From positions 10,061,829 to 10,125,828 of the forward strand of contig OX463836.1 in NCBI GenBank assembly GCA_949825045.1: 64,000 bases of DNA, written 5' to 3'. This document shows, piece after piece, positions 1-9,961 of the stretch. Source of the stretch: Argyresthia goedartella (Eukaryota > Arthropoda > Insecta > Lepidoptera > Argyresthiidae). A program made the position numbers and the translations under genes. How positions within the stretch are numbered: position 1 is the first letter of the stretch; every line of letters starts with the position of its first letter. The notes under the pieces are model-generated. The model did no database searches. It was not told where the DNA came from and was given only the letters and a program-made list of their open reading frames with translations.

Positions 1-2166
1 GTGAGGGTTTGAATTGAATTATATTAGTTTTTTTAAGGTTGAGTTCTAAATTTGATTCTTCTAGCCAGTCGGTGATCTTATCTAAGGTCATATCTAAGCT
101 TTGGTTTAATTCGGTGGTATTCGAGCAGGAAAATAATATGGAAATGTCATCTGCGAAAAGGGTGCAAGGGTCATCAATTAGATTAGGTAGATTATTTATA
201 TAAATAAGAAATAATAAACATCCCAAGACGCTACCTTGGGGAATAGATCCAGTAGAAAGGACTCTATCTGATCTGACGCATTCTACTTTACCTGTGATAA
301 AATTGGTATTTTCAATCTCTACGTATTGGACACGGTTATGTAGGTATGACTTGAACCACCTGTATGCTAAGCCTCTAATCCTAGAGTCGTATAGTCTTTC
401 TAATAGAGTTACAAAGCATACTCTATCATACGCTTTGCTCATATCGAGCTGTAAACCCACAGCATACCGTTTATTGTCTATTGATTCAAAAATTTTTTGC
501 ACATAGTTATATATTGCCAATATAGTAGACCTATTTTTACGGAACCCGTATTGGTTATCATGTAGTATGTTATATTTTTCATAGAATTTATTCAGTCGTA
601 TGGCCATAGCAGTTTCAAAAATTTTTGCTGAAGTAGGCAGTAAAGCAATAGGTCGATAATTATGAATGTCAGTGGCGTTTCCTTTTTGATGTTTAGGTTT
701 TATAAGAGATGTTTTTAAGGCTTCGGGAAATATTCCTTCTGTAAAAGATTGATTGATAAGTTTACAAAAGGGTACTGCCAAAATATCCGCGCAATGTTTT
801 ACCAGCAACGGAGGAATTTCATCTATACCAAAAGACTTCTTACTCTTAAGGCCTTTTATTATATTAAATGTTTCTTTTGGTTCAACAGGTGTGAGGAAAA
901 AAGAATTTGTTATTTTACTTGCGGGAAGATTGTTTTTCTCTGATCTAGATTTATGTGACTTTCCTATAGATGCAAATAGATTATTGAATTCATTTGCAAC
1001 TATTTTCGGGTTAGATAAAGTATTGTTCGAAAATTTGAGTCTTATATTTTGTATAATTTTATATTTGTTTGTTACATTGTGTATTATTTTCCACATACAT
1101 TGGGTTTTATTAACTGAACTATTAAATTTAAATATATGTTGATAAGTTTCTTAGATTTACAAACTATCCTTTTTAGAGATTTGCAGTACATTTTATAGTA
1201 GTTTCGTAGAACTTTATTATTAGTCTGTGATATTAGTAGTTTTAATTGTCTTTTATTGCGACATGATATTTTTATACCCTTAGTTAGGTAAGTATTTTTC
1301 TGGTTTGGCTTATATTTTATTGATATTTTAGGAATACATTTATTAAGGGCTGTATGTATAATATTATCAAATGTATTAAGATTATCATTCACATTTTTAT
1401 CAGGTACTAATATACTCTCCCAGTCTACTGTTGAGATTTCGTTTTTAAATCTATTTATATTGAAATCGTTAAAATTACGCTTGATCAATGTAAAGTGGTT
1501 AGGGTTTTGAATATTAAGAGGAGTAGAAAATAAGACACTTCTATGGTCCGAAAGACCTAATTCTTGGACATCGACATGGTAGTCTTTTTTATTAAAGTTT
1601 GTAAAGATTAAGTCTATGCATTTTGAACTGGTTGGTGTAACTCTCGTCGGCTTTGTGACTTTTTGATGAAAATTATAACTTAACATGAAATTTGAAAGCC
1701 TAACTTTTTCGTGTTTATTTAAAAAATCTATATTCATGTCACCAGCTATCATGATGTTTTTAGAATTTTCTTTGGTATGGATATATCTTAAAAGTTGTTC
1801 CAAAGAACTGTAAAATGTGTTAACTTCTCGACTACTACTAGGCCAATACAGATTTACAATTAATAAATTAATTTTGGGAATTTCAATTGCACACATTTCG
1901 AAAACCATTTCTATTGACATAGATGAGATGTCTACACGTTCTAAATATTCAAATGTATTTTTTATTAATATACAAACATCCCCACCTGTATGTTGTTCAC
2001 GACAGAATGTCGCGCCTAAATTATAGTTATGAATTTTTAGTAATTTCTTCTTTTCGCTACTTATCCAAGTTTCAGATATGCACAAGACATGTAGGTTAGG
2101 TTTTTCCTCGATGAGTGCATCAAGAAGATGTAATTTGTTAGAAATACTTTGAATATTTTGGAACAA
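1..2166 (-). pseudogene. LINE ORF2: APE endonuclease plus reverse transcriptase, frameshifted
   Basis: The 1084-2166 part is an exonuclease-endonuclease-phosphatase domain: an N-terminal QNIQSISNKL block, SETW, a GDMNIDFL catalytic block and a SDHRSV box near its end. It would nick target DNA to prime reverse transcription. Its frame stops at 1084. A second frame is open from about 1100 to base 1 and encodes the reverse transcriptase: YRPIALLP, then LDMSKAYDRV (catalytic Asp), then SIPQGSVLG, then FADDISI (catalytic Asp pair). One frameshift therefore separates endonuclease from RT. The RT frame shows no other stop in the window. The protein is cut by the window edge. Confidence 0.85.
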
Positions 2167-2254
2167 TACATTAAGGTTAGTTTCGCCATTGGGTATGGTG
2201 TTTGAGGATGGTATTGGATTTACATGGTTATCTAATAGTTGAGGGACGAAAAAA

Positions 2255-3724
2255 TTACTGACTATTATTGTTTACATAATTATCAATGTCTGTATCTATA
2301 TTGTAGTTCCAGTCCTTAATTTCTATAATCTTTTTAAAGATGTCCTCAAACATAATACGCATGCCAAAGTTTTTAATAGTACCCCTACGTGGATGGATCG
2401 TCGTTTCATCGTATTTCAGATTGCGGTTTGAGTCAATCAAATATGCGTACTCGTATTTAATTACATCATCATTTAGTAGTTTATTAAAATATTCCACTCT
2501 CCAGTTGAATACATTGGCATTGCTTGCACAGATGAATGTTGGTAGACAGATTAAAATGTTGGTACTTTGTATTCTTTGTAATGTTGTTCGGATCGATAAA
2601 ACAAGTTATCTGTAGTTGTTAGAGCTATTAAAATCGTCTTCACCCAGGAGTATAATACAGAAGTCATTTATTGTATAGTCCACTATCTTCAGCTCTATGT
2701 CTTTTAGTAGGTTTTTTATATCACGATTTGGCATTAGGTAGTGACAGAGATCATATTTTTCCTGTTCAAATGTATTTTCTGCAATATTTAGAATTTTGTT
2801 TCTTCTGTTTGTACTAATGACACATATTTTATTTCTGGTCTGAGAATTCACAGTGCGAGTTGGCTTCGGTAATGTAGAGTTGTTCGAGTTCTCAATCAGT
2901 TTTAATTCTAAATTATTCATTAGGTTTTTTAGCTCTATAATGTCCTTGTTGGCCTGTGATAGTTGTTCTTGTTAATCTAAAATCTGCTTCTCTAATTTAA
3001 TTTTTTCTATTTCTAAGTTATAGTCTCGTGCAGACGTGGGATGTTGGGGCGTTTTGGATCTGTGACTAATATTAGAAATCCTGTTTTTTCTGGGTGTAGA
3101 CGAGTTTTGGGCCATTAATGGAGGGCTTGTACATAGGGTTTTAAGGATTCCAACTTCCTGTGTAAGTTTGTCTACAGTTCTTTTTAACTCATTGTTCTCA
3201 ATGATGTTGTTTTCTAACTCATTCTGGGTAGTCATCAATTCGGAGGTTAGTGTAGTAATCCGGTGTTGTAGATCCTGAGTGCTGCTAATACATGATCGTT
3301 CTTCCATACTGTTAGATAGTTGGCCAGGGGGGGAGCATTCATAGCGGGTATTGCCATCTGATAGTAAACTGGAGTCCAGAGAATATGAGTTACCTACGAC
3401 AGTTTTAGAATGGGTAGAATCCATGTTACTTGGTGTTTCCGATGGAACAAAGCTTGTAGTCTTTTTAGGTGTCGTTTTTTTCTTCCTTATGGTTACATTC
3501 TGCTGTAAAGTTGCATTTAGTTGTGTTTTTGTTGATTCATTTATACTCTTCTGTGTAACACAAGTTCTACATTTCCAGTGTTTTTTCTTTTCGGCAGTCA
3601 ATAACTGATATAGTTTTTCGGATAGCCCTGAGCAATCGAAATGAAGTCTATGAGTGCAGATAGAGCATTGCACGGTATCTCGGATTTCAGCAGGGATCTT
3701 ACATATTATGCAATGTGTGGCCAT
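2255..3724 (-). pseudogene. LINE ORF1: PHD finger, coiled coil, SGNH/esterase-like region
   Basis: Read from ATG at 3724. The first 55 residues hold a PHD-type zinc finger: CIIC, then CSIC, then H..C, then CRTC. A heptad-rich helix follows at about residues 150-200 (LQHRITTLTSELM and onward), probably for oligomerisation. The downstream parts (2606-2920 and 2255-2497) are in the same frame, interrupted by in-frame stops at 2972-2974 and 2606-2608. They match the esterase-like domain of insect CR1 ORF1 proteins, with YTINDFCIILLGEDDF as a hallmark. The product would bind element RNA in an RNP. The two stops make this copy a pseudogene. Confidence 0.75.
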
Positions 3725-3771
3725 GTTAGTTTGGTTTATGAGGCAATAAAAAGTGATAAAAAGTGATTCTT

Positions 3772-3842
3772 ATGATACTCAGGAATCGAACCCGGATCGT
3801 TTGGGTCTGAAGCACTTGTACTGCACTTTACGCCATCCAAGC
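3772..3842 (-). repeat. tRNA-like SINE head (A and B boxes)
   Basis: On the minus strand a Pol III A-box-like TGGCGTAAAGTG is followed about 35 bases later by a good B box, GGTTCGATTCC. No cloverleaf with a complete acceptor stem is evident, so this is a SINE head rather than a tRNA gene. It abuts the 5' end of the LINE. Confidence 0.5.
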
Positions 3843-4570
3843 AATACAAATCATTGCGAAAAGAAGGATTGTACGTTGTGTGATCTGCACAGGCGACATC
3901 TGTGGGGAATTTGTGGTATCACTTAGCCAATCCTTTAGTGATGAGATTTATCCGCAGGATTGTTGCGTTGCGTAGTACTTTAGTTGGTTTCTTATTTTGG
4001 TATTTCATAGATGTCGCTATGAGTAAGTGACCGTTAATTTACCGTTATCTTGATATTATGTTTATTTGATTATTGTTACTATTTTCAGTATTTATGCATT
4101 GCACTGGACATTTTGGTCACTTTTATCTTTTGCACAACATATTCGAATGTTTTAGTTGTAACACACGTATGTTTTGTTGGATTTTATTGGCACTTTACAA
4201 TCACTTATAAGAACTTTGTTGTAGTATTGTTTGTACTGTTTTATATCACTAGATAACACTTCCACGTCACAATTGGTGTATTATTTACCAAAAAATATTG
4301 TTTTAAAATGATTTTATATAGATTTAGTTATTAAAATGTTTTATTATTAAGGAGCTCAATGTTTACGACTACTAGCGCCCCGGAAGGCTGTATCCCGTGT
4401 GCCGATTGCCCTATTGATCGCCAACCTCCGATAGGAGATGGCACCCGAATAAGAAGATGAGATAAGATAAGATTAGCGTTTATTCAAGCGTCACAACATA
4501 CAGAACACAACGCAGAATGTACAAATATTAAGCATAGAAATTACACACAGAGAGACAGCCACAAAGATCG
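3843..4570. other. No gene; remnant of a dispersed repeat at 4350-4500
   Basis: 3843-4340 shows nothing I can assign. At 4380-4480 a GC-rich block ends in a short AGATAAGATAAGAT run. Read on the minus strand, it resembles the 3' end of an insect LINE or SINE with a simple-sequence tail. Confidence 0.35.
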
Positions 4571-4618
4571 AGATGAACTTATATAAAACTTTTTAACCCC
4601 TTTCCAGACATATAATAA

Positions 4619-5480
4619 ATTTTGTTAATATTACTAAGTAAAATTGATAATTCGAATAGTGTATTCTTAATAAATAATGAATCACTGCTGTTTAATACAC
4701 CTTTTACATTTTTATTTTTATTGGGGCAATATAATAAGGATAATTCCAACCATATTATTAGCTGCTGCAACATGTACTCCCAACTTGGAGTTAGCACAAA
4801 CATTCGGTAACTTTTATTAAAACTACATTGTTGTGTTCAGCAAAACTATTTGTTAATATTACTGAGTAAAATTGATAATTCGAATAGTTTATCCTTAATA
4901 AATAACGAATCATTGCTGTTTAGTTAATCTTTAACCATTGCTTATTGTCAACGAGGTCTGTTCCTAAAATCAATCATAAAATTTTATAATAAATTTAATT
5001 TTAAACTGATGTTTGGTTTAAATTACTGAATGCATTCAACAAATCAAAATTTGTCATTTCAACCAAAATATTATGTAGATGTTACTGTTTTTAACCAAAC
5101 CAACCAAACTAACTGTTTTTACAAAAAATCACAATTTTATAATGATGTCCTTGTTACTTCAACACCGTGATTAATATCAACTAAAACAAATTTGTTAATT
5201 TCAACATGTCAGCTTATACTAAATACCATAACTGTCACTAATTTAAACCGATTCAGGAATCAGTTAATATTTTGTTGTTAGAACTGAGTCCTAACTGAAG
5301 TTATTAATTTTAAACAAATTTTTGGTTTAAATTATTGAATGCATTCAACAAATCTAATTTTGTAATTCCAACCAAAATAATATTTACTTACTGATTTCTG
5401 TCTAACAACCAAACTGACGGCTAAATTTACAAACCCGAATTTTACCATGACATCCTTGTTACTACAACAAGTTTTTTTTT
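4619..5480. repeat. Two diverged direct duplications in an AT-rich repeat
   Basis: A block of about 75 bases at 4620-4695 recurs at 4849-4923 (both begin tttgttaatattact). A second block at 5010-5170 recurs with drift at 5320-5470; both carry gaatgcattcaacaaatc and later gacatccttgttact or tgatgtccttgttact. No coding potential is seen. It may be an internally duplicated non-autonomous element. Confidence 0.6.
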
Positions 5481-6080
5481 TTATTCTAACTAATTAGGTT
5501 TGGTCAACATAACAAAGTCCCTTATTTTGATACCTCACTCGACTCTTGAAAAAAGTATGTTAAGTTTGCATGTAGCATAAAATCCGTATTTTTAGACGAA
5601 TAAAATGACGTATCATTTATCAATCGGTTGAACCGTTGAGTAGTTACGAGTAAACAGAGGAAATGCTTTTTTTCACTTAGCTGCAGTCGGGCAAAAAATA
5701 AATATTAAAATGGTGAAATAGCTGTACTGCTACTATCATTTAAAGAGTACATTAGATATTCCCTAATGGCTCCAGCAGATCTACTACTGCAGTAACATTC
5801 TCAATCAATTTATCATTTCCAGTCTTTTAAACCTCCGACGAATAAGAGGGGTTATAAGTTTGAAACGTATGTCATGTCTTTGTATTGGTCTGTCTTTGTG
5901 TGTATCTCTCTGACTGTGGCACCCTAGCGGTCAAACAGTTGAAAGGATTTTAATGCGGTTTTTTCTTTTTCGAATTAATTCGAAAGTTATCACCTCAACA
6001 TGTAAACAAGTGAGCTAAATTTTAAACTTCCTAAGGTTGCATTTAATGTGTTTGGGGGTTTTCTGAATTATTAATATGTT
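5481..6080. other. No gene; dispersed repeat text at about 5820-6010
   Basis: The segment from about 5820 (rich in gtctgtctttgtgtgtatctctctg) has the look of a common insect dispersed repeat, but I cannot classify it. The rest is plain AT-rich sequence. Confidence 0.3.
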
Positions 6081-6440
6081 TATCTACACACGTATCATAA
6101 ATAATCTTCATGATCAGCATAACAATAAACTACTTGGTAAAAACATTATGAATATAATGTATAAATATTTCGACATATTATGACATACAAATTCTAAACG
6201 CCGCCCCTAGTTTGTTTGTGAAGTTGGTACTACTGAACAAGCTAAACAAGTGTAGAGCAATGATCAAAGCCACAATGCCGGAACATGCGGTTCCTGAACA
6301 CATAAAAGTGAGCTTATGATATGTGTGTAGATAAACTCTAATGTAACTGTGCATAATTAGGCATTAAAACTCTCGCGTGATATTATTATGATTCGAGTTT
6401 TTATGCTCTTCATTATATATCAGTCACATAAACAACTATA
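6081..6440. repeat. Compound inverted-repeat unit (family with the 24-26 kb array)
   Basis: 6081-6333 begins TATCTACACACGTATCATAA and ends with the inverted form TTATGATATGTGTGTAGATA, giving imperfect terminal inverted repeats. It is shorter inside than other copies. A second small palindromic module, marked by GGCATTAAAACTC, follows at about 6358-6440. The same two modules recur in the same order elsewhere in the window. Confidence 0.75.
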
Positions 6441-6541
6441 TTATTATCAGGCGTAACTTAATCAGGAATGGAATTTAAAAAGAGGTTTACTAAGTATCAA
6501 AATGCAATCCTCATTTTGCCAGACGGGTCGCATTGACTTAC

Positions 6542-6665
6542 CCGTAGAGTGGTTGGAGCTGGAAGCTGTCGATTTCTGCACCCGCATCACCTTGGACCTG
6601 GCCTCCCCGACGGAGAAGTCCAGGTCTTGCTCTTCTTCCAGGATCAGCGACCAGGGTTCAGATAA
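6542..6665 (-). CDS. Host gene coding exon 7 (lumenal loop)
   Basis: A 124-base exon bordered by CCCTCAG on its acceptor side and GGTAAGT on its donor side. It opens in phase 0, matching the end of the 14662-14837 exon, and closes with one base left over. It encodes about 41 residues (245-285), acidic at first, then Ser-rich with an NHS sequon at N282. No stop is present, so the gene continues past base 1. The preceding intron (8.0 kb) contains the BEL/Pao insertion in the opposite orientation. Confidence 0.8.
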
Positions 6666-6815
6666 CTGAGGGATAACGGGCAGGAGTTAACAATACATTA
6701 AATACTCCATCTGGCACAGTCAGGTCAAAAAAGCTAATTGTAGCAGCTAAATAAAGTCATATCTATCTCTATATCAAAATTCATCACAATTAGTTCAGCT
6801 TCAGGGTTTAAGGGG

Positions 6816-7386
6816 TGTTTAATATTTATGCGTCGGAAACGCACCGGTTTTTTGTTGCGCGAATTGATCGCGAGTAATCGAGACATCACTAGCGAAAACG
6901 GAACGCAGCTGTCACTCGTATCGAAACGAGACAAAAAATTGGAGGTTATCTTTACTCTTGGTCTTGTCTCATCGGGAGAATAACATGGCGGCTCGGGCCC
7001 CGTGGCATTGATGGTATTTCGGTGTACCAATTATCATACAGGCATCGGGCCTGGTCAGAGTGTAAATCTGCATCGTCGGGAAATAAGTAGATTCACGTCA
7101 TCGGTTGAGTGAATTGTGTTGTGGAGCACACAGTCGTATCGGCGGCGACTCCACGTGCCGCCAGCAGCGCGCCGGCGACGGCGTCGGACAGCGACGGCAA
7201 GGATTCAATCCATATCCTATCCCAACTGTGCCCCCTTTCCCGAATTCCTGTCTCGAATCGAGCCTTCGATCTCCTGTCTACGGTGACAAGGTAATAAAAA
7301 TTCATCAATTCTTTTCTCTCACGTGCGGCCAAAGGCACATCCCCCTCAGGATTCCACGCCGTTCGGTAGGCGTGGGAAATTAAACA
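6816..7386 (+). repeat. 5' LTR of BEL/Pao element
   Basis: 571 bases, starting TGTTTAATATTTATG and ending GGAAATTAAACA. An AATAAA signal lies at about 7292. Open frames inside it are chance. Confidence 0.95.
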
Positions 7387-7389
7387 TTT

Positions 7390-7402
7390 TGGTAGCAGAA
7401 GC
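7390..7402 (+). promoter_or_regulatory. Putative primer binding site
   Basis: TGGTAGCAGA begins three bases after the 5' LTR. It would pair with a tRNA ending ...TCTGCTACCA, which fits the insect initiator Met tRNA acceptor end for about ten bases. Primer identity is tentative. Confidence 0.55.
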
Positions 7403-8073
7403 GCGGTTTCCTAGTGGGAAATCATCGATTCACGGTAGGGTTGCCTTTGTCACATTGTAGTTGGGAGAAAAGAATATCCCAGATTGGCTCAAGTCGGCAA
7501 TGAGTCTGTGGTCGGTATACCACGATTAAAGTTCATTTTCGGTAAGTGAAAGTATAAGTGCCAATTTAGTTAACAGTTGTTATAAATTTGTAGTCGGAAA
7601 CTACTGTTTGTGCGCATAAAGGATTGAACAGTCATTCTGCGAAGCCTAGATTGTATTACTTGCGATAGAACGTCGGGTTCTATAGTCCTACAGTGTTATT
7701 TCGGTTTACACAGCAGGGTCGGGCTATTTAAGGGGTATTAAGCTGATTTTGCTGACCTCAAAGGAAGTGTGGTTCCTATCGGAGGGGCCACTGCTAGAAA
7801 AATAGTTTTTTTTTTATAATAACCTTTTGTGTGTTATTTGTATTGTACCACATGGTGGCATTCTCTAATTGATTTAGAGTGTATATTATAAGGTGTATGT
7901 CCACAGGGCGACCATATTAAATATTGTTTAGGATTTAATTGTTTTAGTGGTTGCCTTGGTTTTTACAACTTAGTTTGAATTTCTGTGCCCAGCGCTGACG
8001 GGAAAGTGCTGGTATCTGGCTGTGCTTAGTTCGGTAGTGAAGCATAGGACCAGGAACAATTAAATCGGTAACC

Positions 8074-9069
8074 ATGGCACCTTCGCCCTTGACGGTACTG
8101 CGATATGGTGTCCGTGAGGAGATGAGATGGCTCGCCCATACTCACAAGTATGTGGAGCGACCCGACATGGACGATGTCCTGCTCAAGCGTGTGGAGGACG
8201 CAATGACACGCGTCGGGAAGGTGTGTCGGCTGGCTGCCGAGGCTGAAGCCCTCGGGCTTACGGATGAGGCCTCGGTGGCTGCAGTGAGGGGGGGTGGTCG
8301 GTCAAAACAATTTGGCGTTTTGAGTGCCGCGCCGTCGGGTGACGGCTGTGTGCACTGCGACAGTGCCGGTCATGAGGTGACCAGTTGCGCCAACTTTAAG
8401 GCGCTCGGTGTGGCTGCCCGCAGGAAGGTGGTCTTCCGCCAACGATTGTGTTTCGGTTGTTTGGGGCCGCACCCGCTGAGCGAGTGCTCACGGGCGTCCC
8501 CCTGTGAGGGCTGCGGTAGCAGGCACCACGTCGTGTTGTGCCTGAACCGGTCAGGCCCATCGTACGGTCACCAGGGCCGGACTCAGGTTGGTCGGTCACA
8601 GGGCCCAACCAGGGCCGGACCCAGTCCCCCTCCGGGCAACGGGAGTCACCAACGGGGTGACTGGGGTACCCGCGGACGGGACCCCCCCCGAGGGGAAGGG
8701 GGCAGCGCGGGGGGTAACAGGCGGGACAGCCGGGGTTCGGTCGCCGCTGTCCAGGGTCAGCGAGGACTTCGGGCCGCTGGCTCACCGCGTGTTACGGGCG
8801 GGTGTCAGATGGCACCTATGAGTGGCGCGAAGGCTGGGAGCCCACCACCTTCTGCGCCACCCTGCCCGTCGCTCTGGGAGGCGAACAGGGAGGCGAACAG
8901 TCGGATGTCGCCCCCATTCCTAGAGCGCCCCAGGTTGGATCCGCTCTCCCCCATCCATCCATCCACGGTGGCCACCGGGCACACCGTTCACAGTCCGGTA
9001 TGGTCGGGTACCGGGACAGCGAGGGGCCTATTATGCGGGTTGGGACCCCCTGATGTACATACGGTCTGA
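8074..9069 (+). CDS. BEL/Pao Gag with three zinc knuckles, N-terminally short
   Basis: The first 85 residues are helical and charged. Three zinc knuckles follow: CVHCDSAGHEVTSC (CX2CX4HX4C), CFGCLGPHPLSEC and CEGCGSRHHVVLC (both CX2CX3HX4C). These package element RNA. After about residue 160 the frame becomes Pro/Gly/Arg-rich and looks like non-native reading. BEL/Pao Gags usually carry a conserved region of about 150 residues (DUF1759) before the knuckles, and I see no trace of it here or in the leader. The next domain (protease) is in another frame from 9218. I infer an internal deletion plus frame loss. Confidence 0.75.
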   Translation: MAPSPLTVLRYGVREEMRWLAHTHKYVERPDMDDVLLKRVEDAMTRVGKVCRLAAEAEALGLTDEASVAAVRGGGRSKQFGVLSAAPSGDGCVHCDSAGHEVTSCANFKALGVAARRKVVFRQRLCFGCLGPHPLSECSRASPCEGCGSRHHVVLCLNRSGPSYGHQGRTQVGRSQGPTRAGPSPPPGNGSHQRGDWGTRGRDPPRGEGGSAGGNRRDSRGSVAAVQGQRGLRAAGSPRVTGGCQMAPMSGAKAGSPPPSAPPCPSLWEANREANSRMSPPFLERPRLDPLSPIHPSTVATGHTVHSPVWSGTGTARGLLCGLGPPDVHTV

Positions 9070-9217
9070 TATGCCACCGGTGGCATATCAGCAGCCGAGT
9101 TACCAGGCCGACGGGGGTCCCAGCGGGTTCGGATCCCGCGGAGGTTCCCGCTAGGGACACGCCGCCCACTTACAGGGTGCCGCCACTCCACAGACGGTCA
9201 TGCTCCCCACCGCCTAA

Positions 9218-9961
9218 ATGATAGCGTGGAGTTCGGACGGCAAATCTTGTGTAGCACGAGCACTATTGGACTCGGGGGCCCAGGGGTGCTTAGTCTCGTG
9301 CAACCTTGTAAAACGGTTGGGCATTTCGGTAAGGGGGTATCCACATTCCATTCGGGGAATTGGGAACACGGAAGTCGGTTCCGTTAAGGGAGTATGTCGG
9401 ATTACTCTCTCGTCACGGGTGGATTCATCGGTGAATCTGACGGTCACGGCATTAGTCATGCCTAATGTGATGGGCTCACACCCTCACGTACGGTTGTTGC
9501 CCTCGGTGCGACAGTTGGTCGCTGGGTTGTCACTGGCTGACCCGGAGTTCGATATTCCGGGCCCAGTAGACATTTTATTGGGTGTCGATGCCTTGGGATA
9601 CCTGTTAGTGCCAGGTGTCCACGTGTTGCAGGCGACTGGTCTGGTTTCGGTCAACACCAGACTGGGCCATGCGGTAATGGGTCCGGTCATGCCGGCTGCC
9701 CCACGCCTAGCGACTCGTAGCCCCTTATTCTGTTCTGTACTCTCGGAGGTGATACAGAAGTTTTGGGAGGTGGAGGAACACCTACGGTCCGCCGGTTGGA
9801 CCCGGTTGAAGAAGAGTGTGAACAGTTTTATCGGAACAATACTGGTCGCCTTCGGTCAGGTTGATTTCTCACACGTCTTCCATTTCGGAGTGATCGCCCA
9901 CCGCTGGGCAGTTCACACCATGCAGCCGAGACGCGGCTTCTGTCGATGGAACGACGCATGA
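9218..9961 (+). CDS. BEL/Pao retropepsin-like aspartic protease, C-terminally frameshifted
   Basis: The region matches the DUF1758 aspartic protease of Pao elements. The active-site triad is in LLDSGAQGCLVS (Asp18-Ser-Gly), with a flap-like stretch after it and a later VDILLGVDALGYLL block that fits the second conserved motif. It would cut the Gag-Pol polyprotein inside the particle. After FWEVEE (about residue 190) the frame drifts: the acidic linker expected before the RT appears in another frame from about 9775, and the RT frame is reached only after a further shift near 9855. The last residues listed in this frame are therefore not native. Confidence 0.75.
   Translation: MIAWSSDGKSCVARALLDSGAQGCLVSCNLVKRLGISVRGYPHSIRGIGNTEVGSVKGVCRITLSSRVDSSVNLTVTALVMPNVMGSHPHVRLLPSVRQLVAGLSLADPEFDIPGPVDILLGVDALGYLLVPGVHVLQATGLVSVNTRLGHAVMGPVMPAAPRLATRSPLFCSVLSEVIQKFWEVEEHLRSAGWTRLKKSVNSFIGTILVAFGQVDFSHVFHFGVIAHRWAVHTMQPRRGFCRWNDA

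Larger units (their letters stand above)
1..3760 (-). mobile_element. CR1/Jockey-superfamily LINE, 3' end beyond window
   Basis: A two-ORF non-LTR retrotransposon reads leftward. From its 5' side it carries ORF1 (3724 to 2255; PHD finger, coiled coil, esterase-like region) and ORF2 (2166 to 1; APE endonuclease, then reverse transcriptase with an FADD catalytic box near 145-155). The order and wording are typical of CR1-like insect elements. It is damaged by in-frame stops in ORF1 and a frameshift in ORF2, so this copy is probably dead. The 3' UTR and tail lie left of base 1. It sits in, or downstream of, the last visible intron of the host gene and in the same orientation. Confidence 0.85.

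Noticed and set aside
4050..4256. 68-codon hydrophobic ORF
   Set aside because: Low-complexity Phe/Val/Tyr translation of T-rich sequence.
9774..9961. Programmed ribosomal frameshift between protease and RT
   Set aside because: Three frames are needed in turn and no slippery heptamer with a following structure is evident. Indels are simpler.
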